The notes: generated from the letters alone by a model not told the origin. A stretch of DNA of 39,249 nucleotides from Verrucomicrobiota bacterium (GCA_004293285.1 RDYF01000036.1:1-39249); one strand, 5' to 3'; positions 8,397 to 18,008 are shown, numbered from the stretch's first letter. A program made the numbers and translations.

Positions 8397-9206
8397 ATGT
8401 TACTCCACTTTTACAAAATGAACGGCGCGGGCAATGACTTCATTGTCATCGATAATCGCGATCTCTCCATTCAACTCGATGAGGAACAAATCGCCGCGCT
8501 CTGCGATCGTCATCGTGGCATCGGAGCCGATGGCCTACTGGCCGTGGAACCCGCCGAAAAAGGAGCCGATTTCAAATTCCGCTACTACAATGCCGATGGC
8601 GGCGAGGCGGAAATGTGCGGCAACGGTGCGCGCTGCTTTGGGCGCTTCACCGCCAATCTGACCGACGAGGTCAAGGAGGTTGTCACCTTTGAAACCATCG
8701 CCGGAACACTGTCCGCTCATCTCGTGGAGGAAAATGTGCGCATCGCCATGTCGAATCCGCACGACCTCCGCTTGAACATGGACCTGAGCCTCGATGGCCT
8801 CGATGGCACCATCCATTTCATCAACACCGGCGTTCCTCACGTGGTGGTCTTTGTCAATGACCTGAAAAACATCGATGTACTGAAATACGGCACTCTACTT
8901 CGTTACCACGAAGCCTTTGCGCCCGCAGGCACCAACGTGAATTTTGCCAAAGTGCTTAGCTCCCAACACATCGCCATCCGCACCTATGAGCGCGGGGTGG
9001 AAGATGAGACGCTCGCTTGCGGCACCGGCATGACGGCCTGTGCGCTGATTCATCACTTGCTCACGGGAGCTGCTTCGCCTGTGAAAGTCGATGTCGCGGG
9101 CGGCGATACGCTTGAAATCGGTTTTGTGGCCGATGGACAACATTTTACCGACGTCACACTTTCCGGTCCCGCCGATTTTGTGTTTGAGGGTGCCATCGAA
9201 ATTTGA
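8397..9206 (+). CDS. dapF: Diaminopimelate epimerase DapF
   Basis: A 269-residue cytoplasmic enzyme that interconverts LL- and meso-diaminopimelate for lysine and peptidoglycan synthesis without a cofactor. The N-terminus FYKMNGAGNDFIVIDN is the family signature. The two catalytic cysteines are present: C74 in EMCGNGARC and C208 in ACGTGMTAC. The two halves show the pseudo-symmetric epimerase fold. It begins a compact cluster with dapA (11 bases after its stop) and dapB, so the three are surely co-transcribed. Confidence 0.96.
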   Translation: MLLHFYKMNGAGNDFIVIDNRDLSIQLDEEQIAALCDRHRGIGADGLLAVEPAEKGADFKFRYYNADGGEAEMCGNGARCFGRFTANLTDEVKEVVTFETIAGTLSAHLVEENVRIAMSNPHDLRLNMDLSLDGLDGTIHFINTGVPHVVVFVNDLKNIDVLKYGTLLRYHEAFAPAGTNVNFAKVLSSQHIAIRTYERGVEDETLACGTGMTACALIHHLLTGAASPVKVDVAGGDTLEIGFVADGQHFTDVTLSGPADFVFEGAIEI

Positions 9207-9217
9207 TTCCCTTCGCC

Positions 9218-10099
9218 ATGTCCTTCCAAGGAACTTACACCGCCATCATCACTCCGTTTCGCAATGGTCGTATCGATGAATCCGCTTTTCAAGCGCTGGT
9301 CGAACGCCAAGTCGCTGGCGGAGTGGCTGGGATTGTCCCCGTCGGCACCACCGGCGAGTCGCCCACGCTGGACATGGATGAACACAAAGCACTGATCGAA
9401 ATGGCAGTGGCTTTCGCCGCTGGACGCATCGAAGTCGTCGCGGGTAGCGGCGCCAATTCGACCAAGGAAGCAATCGAACTCACGCAGGCCGCCGAAGCCT
9501 TGGGTGCCACGGGCACGCTGCAAGTATGCCCTTATTACAACAAGCCCTCGCAAGAGGGAGTGTTCCAGCATTTCCGCACGATTGCCGAAAACACCTCACT
9601 GCCCCTCATGCTCTACAGCGTACCCGGTCGCTCGGGCATCGAGATTTCGGTCGAAACCACCGCTCGCCTCGCTGCAGCATGCTCGAACATCACGGCGATG
9701 AAGGAAGCCGGTGGCTCGGTCGATCGGATCAGCCAGCTCCGCGCCGCACTGCCTCAAGATTTCGCGCTACTCAGCGGCGATGACCCACTCACACTGCCTT
9801 TCATGATCTGTGGAGCCACCGGACTGGTGTCGGTCGCCTCAAACATTATCCCCGCTGAAATCAGTCAATTGGTGCAATTCTGTCTCGATGGTCATTACGC
9901 CGAAGCAGCCCGACTTCACCAACACTTCTATCCGCTGTTGCGCGGCTTGATGACGCTCGACGTCAACCCGGTGCCGATCAAAACCGCAGCTCATCTGATG
10001 AATCTCTGTTCCGCAGATTTCCGCCTGCCGCTGGTAGGTCTCACGGAATCGCAAACCACCAGCCTCCGTTCTTTGTTGCAATCGTATCAACTCCTCTGA
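9218..10099 (+). CDS. dapA: 4-hydroxy-tetrahydrodipicolinate synthase DapA
   Basis: A 293-residue TIM-barrel lyase that condenses pyruvate with aspartate semialdehyde. Visible are GTTGE (residues 43-47, with T44 and T45 of the proton relay), Y133 and R138 in LYSVPGRSG, and the Schiff-base lysine K162 in TAMKEAGG. The ATG at 9218 (MSFQGTYTAIITPF) is chosen over the in-frame TTG at 9203, which would overlap dapF, because DapA proteins begin with this segment. The second gene of dapF-dapA-dapB. Confidence 0.96.
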   Translation: MSFQGTYTAIITPFRNGRIDESAFQALVERQVAGGVAGIVPVGTTGESPTLDMDEHKALIEMAVAFAAGRIEVVAGSGANSTKEAIELTQAAEALGATGTLQVCPYYNKPSQEGVFQHFRTIAENTSLPLMLYSVPGRSGIEISVETTARLAAACSNITAMKEAGGSVDRISQLRAALPQDFALLSGDDPLTLPFMICGATGLVSVASNIIPAEISQLVQFCLDGHYAEAARLHQHFYPLLRGLMTLDVNPVPIKTAAHLMNLCSADFRLPLVGLTESQTTSLRSLLQSYQLL

Positions 10100-10109
10100 G
10101 CCATTTCTT

Positions 10110-10853
10110 ATGTCGCATTCTCCCAAACTTCTCGTCACCGGCCAATCGGGCCGCATGGGCCAGGCGGTCATTGCCGCCGCTAAACAAGCCGGGGTCGAAG
10201 TCGCCGCTACGCACGATGCCGGTCAGGACCTCGCCAACGCACTGGCAAAAGCTGACACCGTGATCGATTTCACGATTCACTCGTTCACCGCCGAATTGAT
10301 CGATCACGCGCTGAAATACGGCACCCGTCTGGTCATCGGCACCACCGGTCACACGGAAGCGGAACGCGAAATCATCTACGCCGCAGCAAAAACTCTGCCC
10401 ATCGTCTACGCACCGAATTTTTCCATCGGCGTCAATGCGCTATTCTGGCTCACCCGACACGCCGCACGCATTCTTGGCAATGAACATTTCGACATCGAAG
10501 TCACGGAAATGCATCACCGACACAAGATCGATGCCCCATCCGGCACCGCACGACGCATTCTCGAAATCCTCAATGAGGAGACGCAGACGGATTATCACGA
10601 TGACATCGTACACGGCCGCTTTGGTCTCACCGGAGCTCGCCCCTCCCGCCAAATTGGCATGCACACCCTGCGTGGCGGTGATGTGGTGGGCGATCATACC
10701 GTGATGTTTGCCGCCGATGGCGAACGTGTGGAACTCACTCACAAAGCCAGTTCCCGCATGACTTTTGCCAGCGGCGCAGTCAAGGCTAGTCAGTGGCTTG
10801 CCTCCCAAGGGGCAGGACTCTATGACATGCAAGACGTGCTCGGCCTCCACTGA
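10110..10853 (+). CDS. dapB: 4-hydroxy-tetrahydrodipicolinate reductase DapB
   Basis: A 247-residue NAD(P)H-dependent reductase, the step after DapA. The Rossmann glycine motif is VTGQSGRMGQAV (about 9-20), an acceptable variant of the usual GAxGRMG. The substrate-binding signature EMHHRHKIDAPSGTA (about 134-148) holds the catalytic histidine and lysine. It is a little shorter than the 270-residue enterobacterial enzyme but complete at both ends. It starts 10 bases after the dapA stop and closes the lysine cluster. Confidence 0.95.
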   Translation: MSHSPKLLVTGQSGRMGQAVIAAAKQAGVEVAATHDAGQDLANALAKADTVIDFTIHSFTAELIDHALKYGTRLVIGTTGHTEAEREIIYAAAKTLPIVYAPNFSIGVNALFWLTRHAARILGNEHFDIEVTEMHHRHKIDAPSGTARRILEILNEETQTDYHDDIVHGRFGLTGARPSRQIGMHTLRGGDVVGDHTVMFAADGERVELTHKASSRMTFASGAVKASQWLASQGAGLYDMQDVLGLH

Positions 10854-10899
10854 AGAGAAATTCTCCGCGTTCTCTCGAATCTGGCGCGCGCACACTCGA

Positions 10900-10916
10900 C
10901 TGGCACGAGAAATGCA
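10900..10916 (+). promoter_or_regulatory. Candidate sigma-54 (RpoN) promoter
   Basis: The bases CTGGCACGAGAAATGCA match the -24/-12 consensus TGGCACG-N4-TTGCA with one mismatch (A for T in the TTGC block) and the required 12-base step between GG and GC. It lies in the 151-base gap between dapB and the desaturase, about 90 bases before the desaturase ATG. One such match is expected by chance about once in a window this size, so its intergenic position is the main support. No enhancer-binding protein gene is seen nearby. Confidence 0.35.
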
Positions 10917-11004
10917 TCTGATAGCGACACCAGAGAAGGGATTTTCTCAAAAAAATCATTCGCTGGATGAAAAATCTGCGCTATAGACATTTACCAAATA
11001 CAGC

Positions 11005-12531
11005 ATGACCAAGAAAAAAGTGATTATCATTGGCGCCGGTCCTGGCGGTTTGACGTCGGGCATGATTCTCGCTCACCGAGGATTCGATGTCACGATTCTC
11101 GAAAAGCAAAATCGCGTGGGCGGACGCAATGCCGAGCTGAAAGTAGGCGACTTCTCTTTCGATACAGGCCCCACTTTTTTGCATCAAAAATTCACGCTCG
11201 ATGAGGTTTTCGCCGAAGCCGGAGGCAAACCTGAAGACTACATGGACTTGGTCCTGCTCGATCCTATGACCAAGCTCACTTGGGGCGATCTGTCGATGGA
11301 GACCACCTGCGACCGCGAACTCATGGAAGCGAATGTCGAAAAAGCGTTCCCCGGTCACGGTGAGGGATATCGCCGCTTCATGGCCGATCACGCGGTGAAA
11401 CTCGCCGCCATTTACCCCTGCCTTCAGCGCCCTTACCACGAACTCAAAGCTTTCCTGAGCCCCGCGTTGATGAAGGCGATTCCCTATGTCGCCACGGGAA
11501 AAAGTGTCGTCGATGTGCTGGAAAATTATTTCGCCGATGACCGACTGAAACTCGCGTTTACGTTCCAAGCCAAGTACCTCGGCATGTCGCCATGGCGCTG
11601 CCCCGCTCTCTTCAGCATTCTTTCCTACATCGAATACCGCTACGGCATCTATCACGTCCAAGGCGGTTTGTGCAAAATCTCGGAAGGCATGGCCCAACTC
11701 TTCCAAAAAAATGGCGGCACTCTGCGACTCAATTCCGCTGTCAAAGAACTAAAGTTCACCGGCACTCAATGCAGTGGCGTGGAATTGGAAAATGGCGAGA
11801 TCCTCGCTTGCGATGACATCATCATGAATGCCGACTACGCCCACGCGGTCACGAATCTGCTGAATGGTCACTCGAAACCGAAATCGCAAGTGGAGCGCAA
11901 GAAGTTCTCTTGCTCGACTTTCATGCTCTACCTCGGCTTGGACAAAATTTACACCGAGGAACCGCACCACCACATCATTTTTGCCGACAATTACCGCCAT
12001 AATGTCGAGGACATTCAAAGCGAAAAAATTGTCTCGGACGACATGTCGGTCTATGTCCGCAATTCGTCGATCACCGATCCCCATGTCGCACCTCCGGGTC
12101 AATCGGGTCTCTACATCTTGGTCCCCACCATCAACACCCGACATGGCTTCGACTGGGAGAGCTACAAGCAAGAATACCGCGATAAGGTGATTGCTCGAAT
12201 TGAAGCAAAAACCGGCATGAAGGACCTGAGCAAGCACATCATCGCCGAACGCATCCTTACCCCACAGGATTGGCGCGATGAAGGCGACATCTTCATGGGC
12301 GCCACCTTCAACCTCGCTCACACGCTTGATCAAATGCTTTATCTCCGCCCACACAACCGCATGGAAGGGTTCGACAACCTCTTCCTCGTTGGCGGCGGGA
12401 CCCACCCTGGCAGCGGACTTCCGACGATTTATGAAAGCGGCCGCATCTCGAGCAATCTGCTCTGCGACCGACACAAGGTCGCCTACGATCGCGTCGACCT
12501 CGCTCCTGCCTTTCTTACCCATGCAGGATAA
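11005..12531 (+). CDS. CrtI/CrtN-type carotenoid (phytoene) desaturase
   Basis: A 508-residue FAD-dependent amine-oxidase-fold enzyme. The N-terminal dinucleotide motif is VIIIGAGPGGLTSGMIL (about 5-21), followed by LEKQNRVGGRNAEL and DTGPTFLH. The C-terminal signature of the CrtI family is LFLVGGGTHPGSGLPTIYES (about 466-485), which covers the FAD diphosphate. The reaction is stepwise desaturation of phytoene or a C30 analogue; the exact substrate cannot be told. No phytoene synthase or other crt gene is adjacent, so the pathway partners lie elsewhere. No clear ribosome site is seen before the ATG at 11005. Confidence 0.87.
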   Translation: MTKKKVIIIGAGPGGLTSGMILAHRGFDVTILEKQNRVGGRNAELKVGDFSFDTGPTFLHQKFTLDEVFAEAGGKPEDYMDLVLLDPMTKLTWGDLSMETTCDRELMEANVEKAFPGHGEGYRRFMADHAVKLAAIYPCLQRPYHELKAFLSPALMKAIPYVATGKSVVDVLENYFADDRLKLAFTFQAKYLGMSPWRCPALFSILSYIEYRYGIYHVQGGLCKISEGMAQLFQKNGGTLRLNSAVKELKFTGTQCSGVELENGEILACDDIIMNADYAHAVTNLLNGHSKPKSQVERKKFSCSTFMLYLGLDKIYTEEPHHHIIFADNYRHNVEDIQSEKIVSDDMSVYVRNSSITDPHVAPPGQSGLYILVPTINTRHGFDWESYKQEYRDKVIARIEAKTGMKDLSKHIIAERILTPQDWRDEGDIFMGATFNLAHTLDQMLYLRPHNRMEGFDNLFLVGGGTHPGSGLPTIYESGRISSNLLCDRHKVAYDRVDLAPAFLTHAG

Positions 12532-12594
12532 CAGGAAAAGGTCTGAAAATGACCTAAGCTCCTGATCTCGAAAAGGCAAATCGGCGACGTAAAA

Positions 12595-12617
12595 GCTTCA
12601 TCAATCCTTGCTGAAGC
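12595..12617 (+). terminator. Weak hairpin after the desaturase gene
   Basis: GCTTCA (12595-12600) and TGAAGC (12612-12617) form a 6-bp stem with an 11-base loop, followed by a T-rich stretch (12621-12629). It is short and AT-rich for a rho-independent terminator. The rest of the 212-base gap before cysJ (12532-12743) shows no convincing gene or promoter. Confidence 0.25.
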
Positions 12618-12743
12618 ACGTCTTCTTTTGTCCAATGAATCGGGCCATTCGCCAAAAAATCCGACAAAATCACCTTGCCAAAGTCCCACATCCGTGGCAC
12701 TTTGTGGTGTCGACATTAGTATCTTTATCAACTCACTAAGGTT

Positions 12744-14501
12744 ATGCTTCCTGCTCACGCTCCCTTTTCTGAATCTGCTCGGCGTTTGATCGAGACCGCA
12801 CTCGTTGGCCTTGACGCCACACAGCGCGCTTGGCTTTCGGGCTATCTTGCTAGCGCTCCCGCAGCCGCCGTCACCGCTCCTGCCGCTTCGGTGAAAGCTC
12901 TCGTTCTCTACGGCACGGAGTCCGGCAATTCGGAGAAACTCGCCGATCGCACGGCGAAGGAAGCGAAGAAAAAGGGCATCGCGGCGACAGTGAAGAATAT
13001 GTCGGACATCAAAGCGGCTGATCTCGCCAAGCACCAAAATTTGATGGTGGTCGTTTCCACTTGGGGCGATGGCGAACCGCCCGATACCGCCACAGGTTTT
13101 TACAAGGAGTTCATGGCCCTTGAAACGAAGCTGCCTGATCTGAAGTTCTCGGTCTGCGCTCTTGGCGATACTTCTTACGAAAAATTCTGCCAAGTCGGCA
13201 AGGACATCGACGCCAAACTGGAGTCGCTTGGCGCCCAGCGCGTCGCTCCTCGGGCCGATTGCGATGTCGATTATGAGGAAGCGTTCACCGACTGGCTTGG
13301 CGCTACACTCACAGCCCTTGCTCCCCAATCCGTCGCTGTCGCCGAGGTGCCCGCCGCAGCTCTTCCTGTCGCTAGCAGCTATGGCTTGAAAAATCCTTTC
13401 CCTTCCGAGGTCTTGGAAAACATTCTCCTCAATGGCAAAGGCAGCGCTAAGGAAACGATCCATGTCGAACTCTCGCTCGCTGGTTCGGGCCTGACCTACG
13501 AGCCCGGCGATGCTCTCGCTGTGATTCCGTCGAATGCCGATGACGTGGTCGCCGACCTGCTCCAAGCCGCGAAACTCACAGGCAAGGAAGAAATCGAAAC
13601 CAAAGCCACTGGCAAAAAAGCGCTGGCCGATGCCCTGCGTGAAGATCTCGACATCACCGGACTTTCCCGCTCGGTGCTCACCAAGCTCCAAGAAGCCGCT
13701 CCTCATCCGAAGCTCGCCGCACTGCTCGATGAATCGGCGAAGGAACAACTCAAGGAATACACCTACGGTCGCGAAATCGTCGATGCCATTGTCGACTTCG
13801 CACCCCAAGGCCTGCCTGCTCAAACTCTCGCCAGCTTGTTGCGCAAGCTACCACCCCGCCTTTACTCCATCGCTTCGAGCCCATTGGCTCATCCCGATGA
13901 AGTTCACCTCACCGTTGCCGCAGTGCGCTACCAATCGCATGGCCGCGCACGCAAGGGCGTCGCTTCCACCTACCTCGCCGACAAAGCACATACCGGTCAG
14001 TCGGTCAAAGTCTACACCCACACCAACAAAAACTTCCGTCTGCCGGAAAATGGCGACACCCCCATCATCATGGTGGGCCCAGGAACAGGCATTGCACCGT
14101 TCCGCGCTTTTGTCGAGCACCGCGCCGAGCTCGGCCACTCGGGCAAAAACTGGCTGTTTTTCGGAGATCAGCGCTACATGTTTGATTTCCTCTACCAACT
14201 GGAATGGCAGGAGCATCTCAAAAACGGCACGCTAAGTCGTCTCGACGTCGCCTTCTCCCGGGACCAGCCCGAGAAGATCTACGTGCAGCAGCGCATGCGC
14301 GAGAAGTCGCGCGACCTCTACGATTGGCTGCAACAGGGTGCTCACTTCTACGTCTGCGGCGATGCCTCGCGCATGGCGAACGATGTTCATGAAGCCTTGA
14401 TCGACATCTACCAACAGCACGGCGGCCTCACCCGCGAAGCAGCCGAGGCCGAACTCGAAGCCCTCAAGAAAGCCAAGCGCTACCAGCGCGATGTTTATTA
14501 A
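12744..14501 (+). CDS. cysJ: Sulfite reductase [NADPH] flavoprotein alpha subunit CysJ
   Basis: A 585-residue diflavin reductase, close to the usual CysJ length. After a CysJ-like leader (LDATQRAWLSGYLAS) comes the FMN flavodoxin domain (about 52-195: LVLYGTESGNSEKLAD, then STWGDGEPP and CALGDTSYEKFC). The FAD/NADPH ferredoxin-reductase module follows (about 215-585) with the FAD motif PPRLYSIASSP, the GVASTYLAD motif and the NADPH motif MVGPGTGIAPFRAF. The C-terminus KRYQRDVY is the classic CysJ ending. It passes electrons from NADPH to the haem subunit, encoded directly downstream. P450-reductase-like relatives are excluded by this partner. Confidence 0.95.
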   Translation: MLPAHAPFSESARRLIETALVGLDATQRAWLSGYLASAPAAAVTAPAASVKALVLYGTESGNSEKLADRTAKEAKKKGIAATVKNMSDIKAADLAKHQNLMVVVSTWGDGEPPDTATGFYKEFMALETKLPDLKFSVCALGDTSYEKFCQVGKDIDAKLESLGAQRVAPRADCDVDYEEAFTDWLGATLTALAPQSVAVAEVPAAALPVASSYGLKNPFPSEVLENILLNGKGSAKETIHVELSLAGSGLTYEPGDALAVIPSNADDVVADLLQAAKLTGKEEIETKATGKKALADALREDLDITGLSRSVLTKLQEAAPHPKLAALLDESAKEQLKEYTYGREIVDAIVDFAPQGLPAQTLASLLRKLPPRLYSIASSPLAHPDEVHLTVAAVRYQSHGRARKGVASTYLADKAHTGQSVKVYTHTNKNFRLPENGDTPIIMVGPGTGIAPFRAFVEHRAELGHSGKNWLFFGDQRYMFDFLYQLEWQEHLKNGTLSRLDVAFSRDQPEKIYVQQRMREKSRDLYDWLQQGAHFYVCGDASRMANDVHEALIDIYQQHGGLTREAAEAELEALKKAKRYQRDVY

Positions 14502-14510
14502 TTGATCAGC

Positions 14511-14536
14511 CTGATCAGTCCAACCCGACTGATCAG
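14511..14536 (+). repeat. Perfect hairpin of iterated TGATCAG between cysJ and cysI
   Basis: CTGATCAGTC (14511-14520) and GACTGATCAG (14527-14536) are perfect 10-base inverted arms around CAACCC. Further TGATCA copies lie on both sides (14503-14508 and near 14559), so several mutually exclusive stems can form in the 82-base gap. It lacks a U-tract directly after the stem, so it is less likely a terminator than an intercistronic mRNA structure that sets the CysJ:CysI ratio or stability. The function is inferred. Confidence 0.6.
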
Positions 14537-14583
14537 ATAGATCTCTTTCCACTGCCCACTGATCACTAACCACTGAAAAAGTC

Positions 14584-16302
14584 ATGTCTGAAACCAAACT
14601 CGCCGCTAACGAATACATCAAGATCCGCTCGAACTATCTTCGCGGCACGCTCGCGGAAGAACTCACGGATGTCTCGACCGGTGCCATCTCGGAAGACAGC
14701 CAACAGCTGATCAAGTTCCACGGCTCCTACATGCAGGATGACCGCGACTTGCGCCCCGACCGACGCAAGCATCGCTTGGAAAAAGCCTACTCGTTCATGA
14801 TCCGCATCCGCGTTCCCGGCGGTGTTGCCACCCCCGCTCAGTGGCTGGCCACCGATGATCTTTGCGAAAAATACGGCAATCAGGATTTCAAGCTGACCAC
14901 CCGCCAAGCCTTCCAACTTCACGGCGTCATCAAATCGAACCTCAAGCGCACGATTCAAGAAATCAACCAAGCCGCTATGGACACCATCGCCGCGTGTGGC
15001 GACGTCAACCGCAATGTGATGTGCAATCCCAATCCGCACCTCTCGCATGTCCACGCCGCAGCCCTAAAAGCAGCTCAGGACATTTCCGATCACCTCACAC
15101 CTCGCACCCGCGCTTACCACGAAATCTGGCTGGACGGTGAAAAGATTGAATCGTCGGAGGAGGAAGTCGAACCAATCTACGGCAAAACCTACCTGCCCCG
15201 TAAGTTCAAGATCACCGTTGCAGTGCCTCCTTCGAACGATGTCGATATCTACGCAAACTGCCTTTCTTTTATCGCCATTGTCGAAAAAGACCAACTGGTT
15301 GGTTACAACGTCGCCGTGGGTGGCGGTATGGGCATGACTCACGGTGCTGAGGAAACTTTCCCTCGCATTGCCGACGTCATCGGTTTCTGCACGCCCGAGC
15401 AAGTGGTGGAAGTGGCCGAGATGGTAGTGAAGGTGCAGCGCGACTTTGGTTGCCGGACCGACCGCAAGCATGCGCGTCTGAAGTACACCGTGCAAGATCA
15501 CGGACCTGCCTGGTTCTTGGAAAAGCTCAACGAGTATCTCGGTTGGAATTTGCAACCGGTGCGTGATTTCGTTTTCGAAAACAACGGCGATCGCTACGGC
15601 TGGGTCACTGATCCGACAGGAAATTCTCACCTCACGCTCTTCATCGAAGGTGGTCGTGTGATTGATCGTCCAGGCAACCCCATTCGCACCGGCCTCAAGG
15701 AAATCGCGAAAGTGCACACGGGCGACTTCCGTCTCACGGCGAACCAGAATGTCATGATCGCCAACGTCACTCCCGAGCAGCGTCCGGTGATCGAAGCCTT
15801 GGTGGAGAAATACGGCCTGGAAGATGGCAAGAAGCGCAGTGCGCTGCGCCTCAACGCGCTGGCTTGCGTTGCCCTGCCGACATGTGCTTTGTCGCTCGCC
15901 GAAGCCGAGCGTTATCTGCCCAAGCTGATCGATGAGATCGAAAAAGACATCGAAGCCGCAGGACTTCGGCACGATGCGATCACCATTCGCATGACAGGTT
16001 GCCCGAACGGTTGCGCCCGACCCTACATTGCCGAGATCGGCTTTGTTGGTCGTGGTCCGGAGCGCTACAACGTCTACCTTGGTGGTGGACATGCGGGTCA
16101 GCGCTTGAGCAAGCTTTACAAAGCCGATGTTCCCCAATCGGAAATTCCTGGCCTGCTCAGCCCCGTCATTCATCGCTACGCGAAAGAGCGCGAAGAAGGA
16201 GAAAAATTCGGCGACTTTGTCATCCGTGCCGGCATCATTGCCGCCACCGTGCAAGGCGATGATTTCCACAAAAACATTCGTCCACTGGTCGAATCTCTGT
16301 GA
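14584..16302 (+). CDS. cysI: Sulfite reductase hemoprotein beta subunit CysI
   Basis: A 572-residue sirohaem/4Fe-4S enzyme, which reduces sulfite to sulfide with six electrons from CysJ. The four cluster-binding cysteines are C428 and C434 ([11 protein letters not shown]) and C473 and C477 ([10 protein letters not shown]), an exact -6 offset from E. coli C434, C440, C479 and C483. Siroheme-contacting arginines are present in [12 protein letters not shown] and [12 protein letters not shown]. Length and both repeats of the sulfite/nitrite reductase fold are intact, and the CysJ neighbour excludes an assimilatory nitrite reductase. Confidence 0.96.
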   Translation: MSETKLAANEYIKIRSNYLRGTLAEELTDVSTGAISEDSQQLIKFHGSYMQDDRDLRPDRRKHRLEKAYSFMIRIRVPGGVATPAQWLATDDLCEKYGNQDFKLTTRQAFQLHGVIKSNLKRTIQEINQAAMDTIAACGDVNRNVMCNPNPHLSHVHAAALKAAQDISDHLTPRTRAYHEIWLDGEKIESSEEEVEPIYGKTYLPRKFKITVAVPPSNDVDIYANCLSFIAIVEKDQLVGYNVAVGGGMGMTHGAEETFPRIADVIGFCTPEQVVEVAEMVVKVQRDFGCRTDRKHARLKYTVQDHGPAWFLEKLNEYLGWNLQPVRDFVFENNGDRYGWVTDPTGNSHLTLFIEGGRVIDRPGNPIRTGLKEIAKVHTGDFRLTANQNVMIANVTPEQRPVIEALVEKYGLEDGKKRSALRLNALACVALPTCALSLAEAERYLPKLIDEIEKDIEAAGLRHDAITIRMTGCPNGCARPYIAEIGFVGRGPERYNVYLGGGHAGQRLSKLYKADVPQSEIPGLLSPVIHRYAKEREEGEKFGDFVIRAGIIAATVQGDDFHKNIRPLVESL

Positions 16303-16310
16303 TTTCCCCC

Positions 16311-17027
16311 ATGACCAAATCGATCATCACCGCCGATACTCTTTCGAGCCGTTTGGAGCCGCTCAAGGCAGGAGAACGACTGCGCTTGCTGCACGAGGAA
16401 TTTGGCAGCCGCGTGGTTGCCACCACATCTTTTGGCCTGCAAGCAGCGGTGATGCTTCATCTGATTCACCACCATGCCCCCGAGATGCCCGTAGTGTTCA
16501 TCGATACGGGCTACCTTTTTCCGGAGACCTACCAATACATGCAGCAATTGCTGCAAAAATGGCCCATCAACTTGCACACCTACCTGCCCAAGATGTCGGC
16601 AGCTCACCAGGAGGCGGTCTATGGCAAGCTCTGGGAACAAGGCAAGGAAGGCAATGACCGATACGCCCTGATCAACAAAATCGAGCCCATGAATCGCGCC
16701 CTTCAAGAATTGGACGCCGATGTCTGGGTTTCGGGCTTGCGTCGCAGTCAGAGCTCGACCCGTGCCAACCGACCCTTTGCGGAACAACAGAAAAAGACCC
16801 TCAAGGTTTATCCGATTCTCGACTGGGCCGATGCCCAGGTTTCGGCTTACATGACTCTCAACGCCATTCCTCTTCACCCGCTCGCCGACCAATACGTCAC
16901 CATGGGCGATTGGCATAGCACCTCCCCTGCCGAGCAAGGCGTCGAGGCCGAATCGACCCGCTACAACGGGCTGAAGTACGAATGCGGACTCCACGAAACC
17001 TCCACCCAATCCGACTTCCAGATTTGA
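16311..17027 (+). CDS. cysH: Phosphoadenosine phosphosulfate reductase CysH
   Basis: A 238-residue PAPS reductase that makes sulfite from PAPS with thioredoxin. It has the PP-loop-like TTSFGLQAAVMLHL and VVFIDTGYLFPETY segments, the SGLRRSQSSTR motif and the C-terminal catalytic cysteine C225 in KYECGLHE. The paired CC motifs of iron-sulfur APS reductases are absent, so PAPS rather than APS is the likely substrate. ATG 16311 is preferred; an in-frame GTG at 16299 overlaps the cysI stop and would add four residues. The third gene of cysJIH; the sulfate-activating enzymes are not in the window. Confidence 0.94.
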   Translation: MTKSIITADTLSSRLEPLKAGERLRLLHEEFGSRVVATTSFGLQAAVMLHLIHHHAPEMPVVFIDTGYLFPETYQYMQQLLQKWPINLHTYLPKMSAAHQEAVYGKLWEQGKEGNDRYALINKIEPMNRALQELDADVWVSGLRRSQSSTRANRPFAEQQKKTLKVYPILDWADAQVSAYMTLNAIPLHPLADQYVTMGDWHSTSPAEQGVEAESTRYNGLKYECGLHETSTQSDFQI

Positions 17028-17054
17028 TGTCGTAGCCAGAGAGGAAGAGCCCCG

Positions 17055-18008
17055 TCACTGCACGCGTCTCTTCCAGGCCCCAAGCTTGCTGCGAACTTTT
17101 TGCTTCGCATCATCAAACTGCGCGAGCAACCACGCCCAAGGAGTGTTGGATCGCTGGAAGGCCCAAGGCAAAGGCGGGACTTTTTTGCCGCCATCGTTCA
17201 GCCAATCGATGAGATCCATCACTTCGCGGTGGCAATACCAAAACTGCTTGCGCCAACGCTGCCAGGGCTTCGGACTCGCGCCAAAGTGAGCAACATGCGC
17301 TCGGGGATCGCGATTCAACTCAAACGGGGCGATCGGCGGTGCCAGAGGCGAAAAAGTGACGAGCGAGCTCAACACCGATTCATCAATCATGAAATAGGCC
17401 GGCGCGGCACGAACCACCAGTCCGTCATCTCGATTCGGCAAAAAGCGATTGATGTGATCGCTCCACTGTTGAATGAAATCCAGATGCTGGCGATGAATCA
17501 CAAAAGTGTTCGCCACACAGGTCGTCTCAATGTTCGGCACCACAGCTTGCGGAATGTCTTGTCGCCATTGTTGCAACACCGATTGCGGTACGGGACCACG
17601 TGTTTCACCAGGGGCATAGTGCTTGGACCAGACCCAAGCATTTTCCGACGGCTCTCGCAAACGGATCTGAAAATGCCCGTTGCTCGGAACCAATCGAGAC
17701 GATACGTCGCCAATAATCATGCAATCGGCATCCATCCAAGCAATGTATTCCGTCGCTGCCGAAAAAATCGCTTCGCTCTTCCGATTGCTTACGTTCCGAT
17801 GGTTTCCTTCGCTCAAGGGAATCACTTTGACTTGAGGAAATTGCAAAAAGTACTCGTGATCTTCCTCGGTAAAGCCGCCTTGCAAAAGATGAATCGGCAC
17901 GTGTGGCATGTGTCGCGAAGCACTCGCAATCAGCAGGAAAGCCCCCCAGAGATAATTTCGATCACATGCAGTGACAATGGTGACATTAGGACTCGTTGCG
18001 TTGGTCAT
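17055..18008 (-). CDS. Putative GT-A-fold glycosyltransferase
   Basis: A 317-residue cytoplasmic protein. The N-terminus NVTIVTACDRNYLWGAFLLIAS is a nucleotide-sugar binding start, and EYIAWMDADCMIIGD (about 87-101) supplies a DxD-like metal site, as in GT-A transferases near GT8. An acidic FMIDESVL segment and HVAHFGASPKPW follow, the latter resembling the C-terminal His of retaining GT8-type enzymes. Donor and acceptor sugars cannot be assigned. It is convergent with cysH (27 bases between stops) and downstream of the TpsB gene, separated by 133 bases. Confidence 0.65.
   Translation of the reverse strand: MTNATSPNVTIVTACDRNYLWGAFLLIASASRHMPHVPIHLLQGGFTEEDHEYFLQFPQVKVIPLSEGNHRNVSNRKSEAIFSAATEYIAWMDADCMIIGDVSSRLVPSNGHFQIRLREPSENAWVWSKHYAPGETRGPVPQSVLQQWRQDIPQAVVPNIETTCVANTFVIHRQHLDFIQQWSDHINRFLPNRDDGLVVRAAPAYFMIDESVLSSLVTFSPLAPPIAPFELNRDPRAHVAHFGASPKPWQRWRKQFWYCHREVMDLIDWLNDGGKKVPPLPWAFQRSNTPWAWLLAQFDDAKQKVRSKLGAWKRRVQ

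Noticed and set aside
12483..13823. 446-residue antisense frame opposite cysJ
   Set aside because: CysJ is unambiguous on the plus strand and the antisense product resembles nothing.
14502..14583. CRISPR-like array from the TGATCA copies
   Set aside because: Spacing is irregular and the unit is only 7-10 bases, so it is not a CRISPR. No array or cas gene was seen anywhere in the window.
15064..16269. 401-residue antisense frame opposite cysI
   Set aside because: Exact shadow of the conserved sulfite reductase reading frame.
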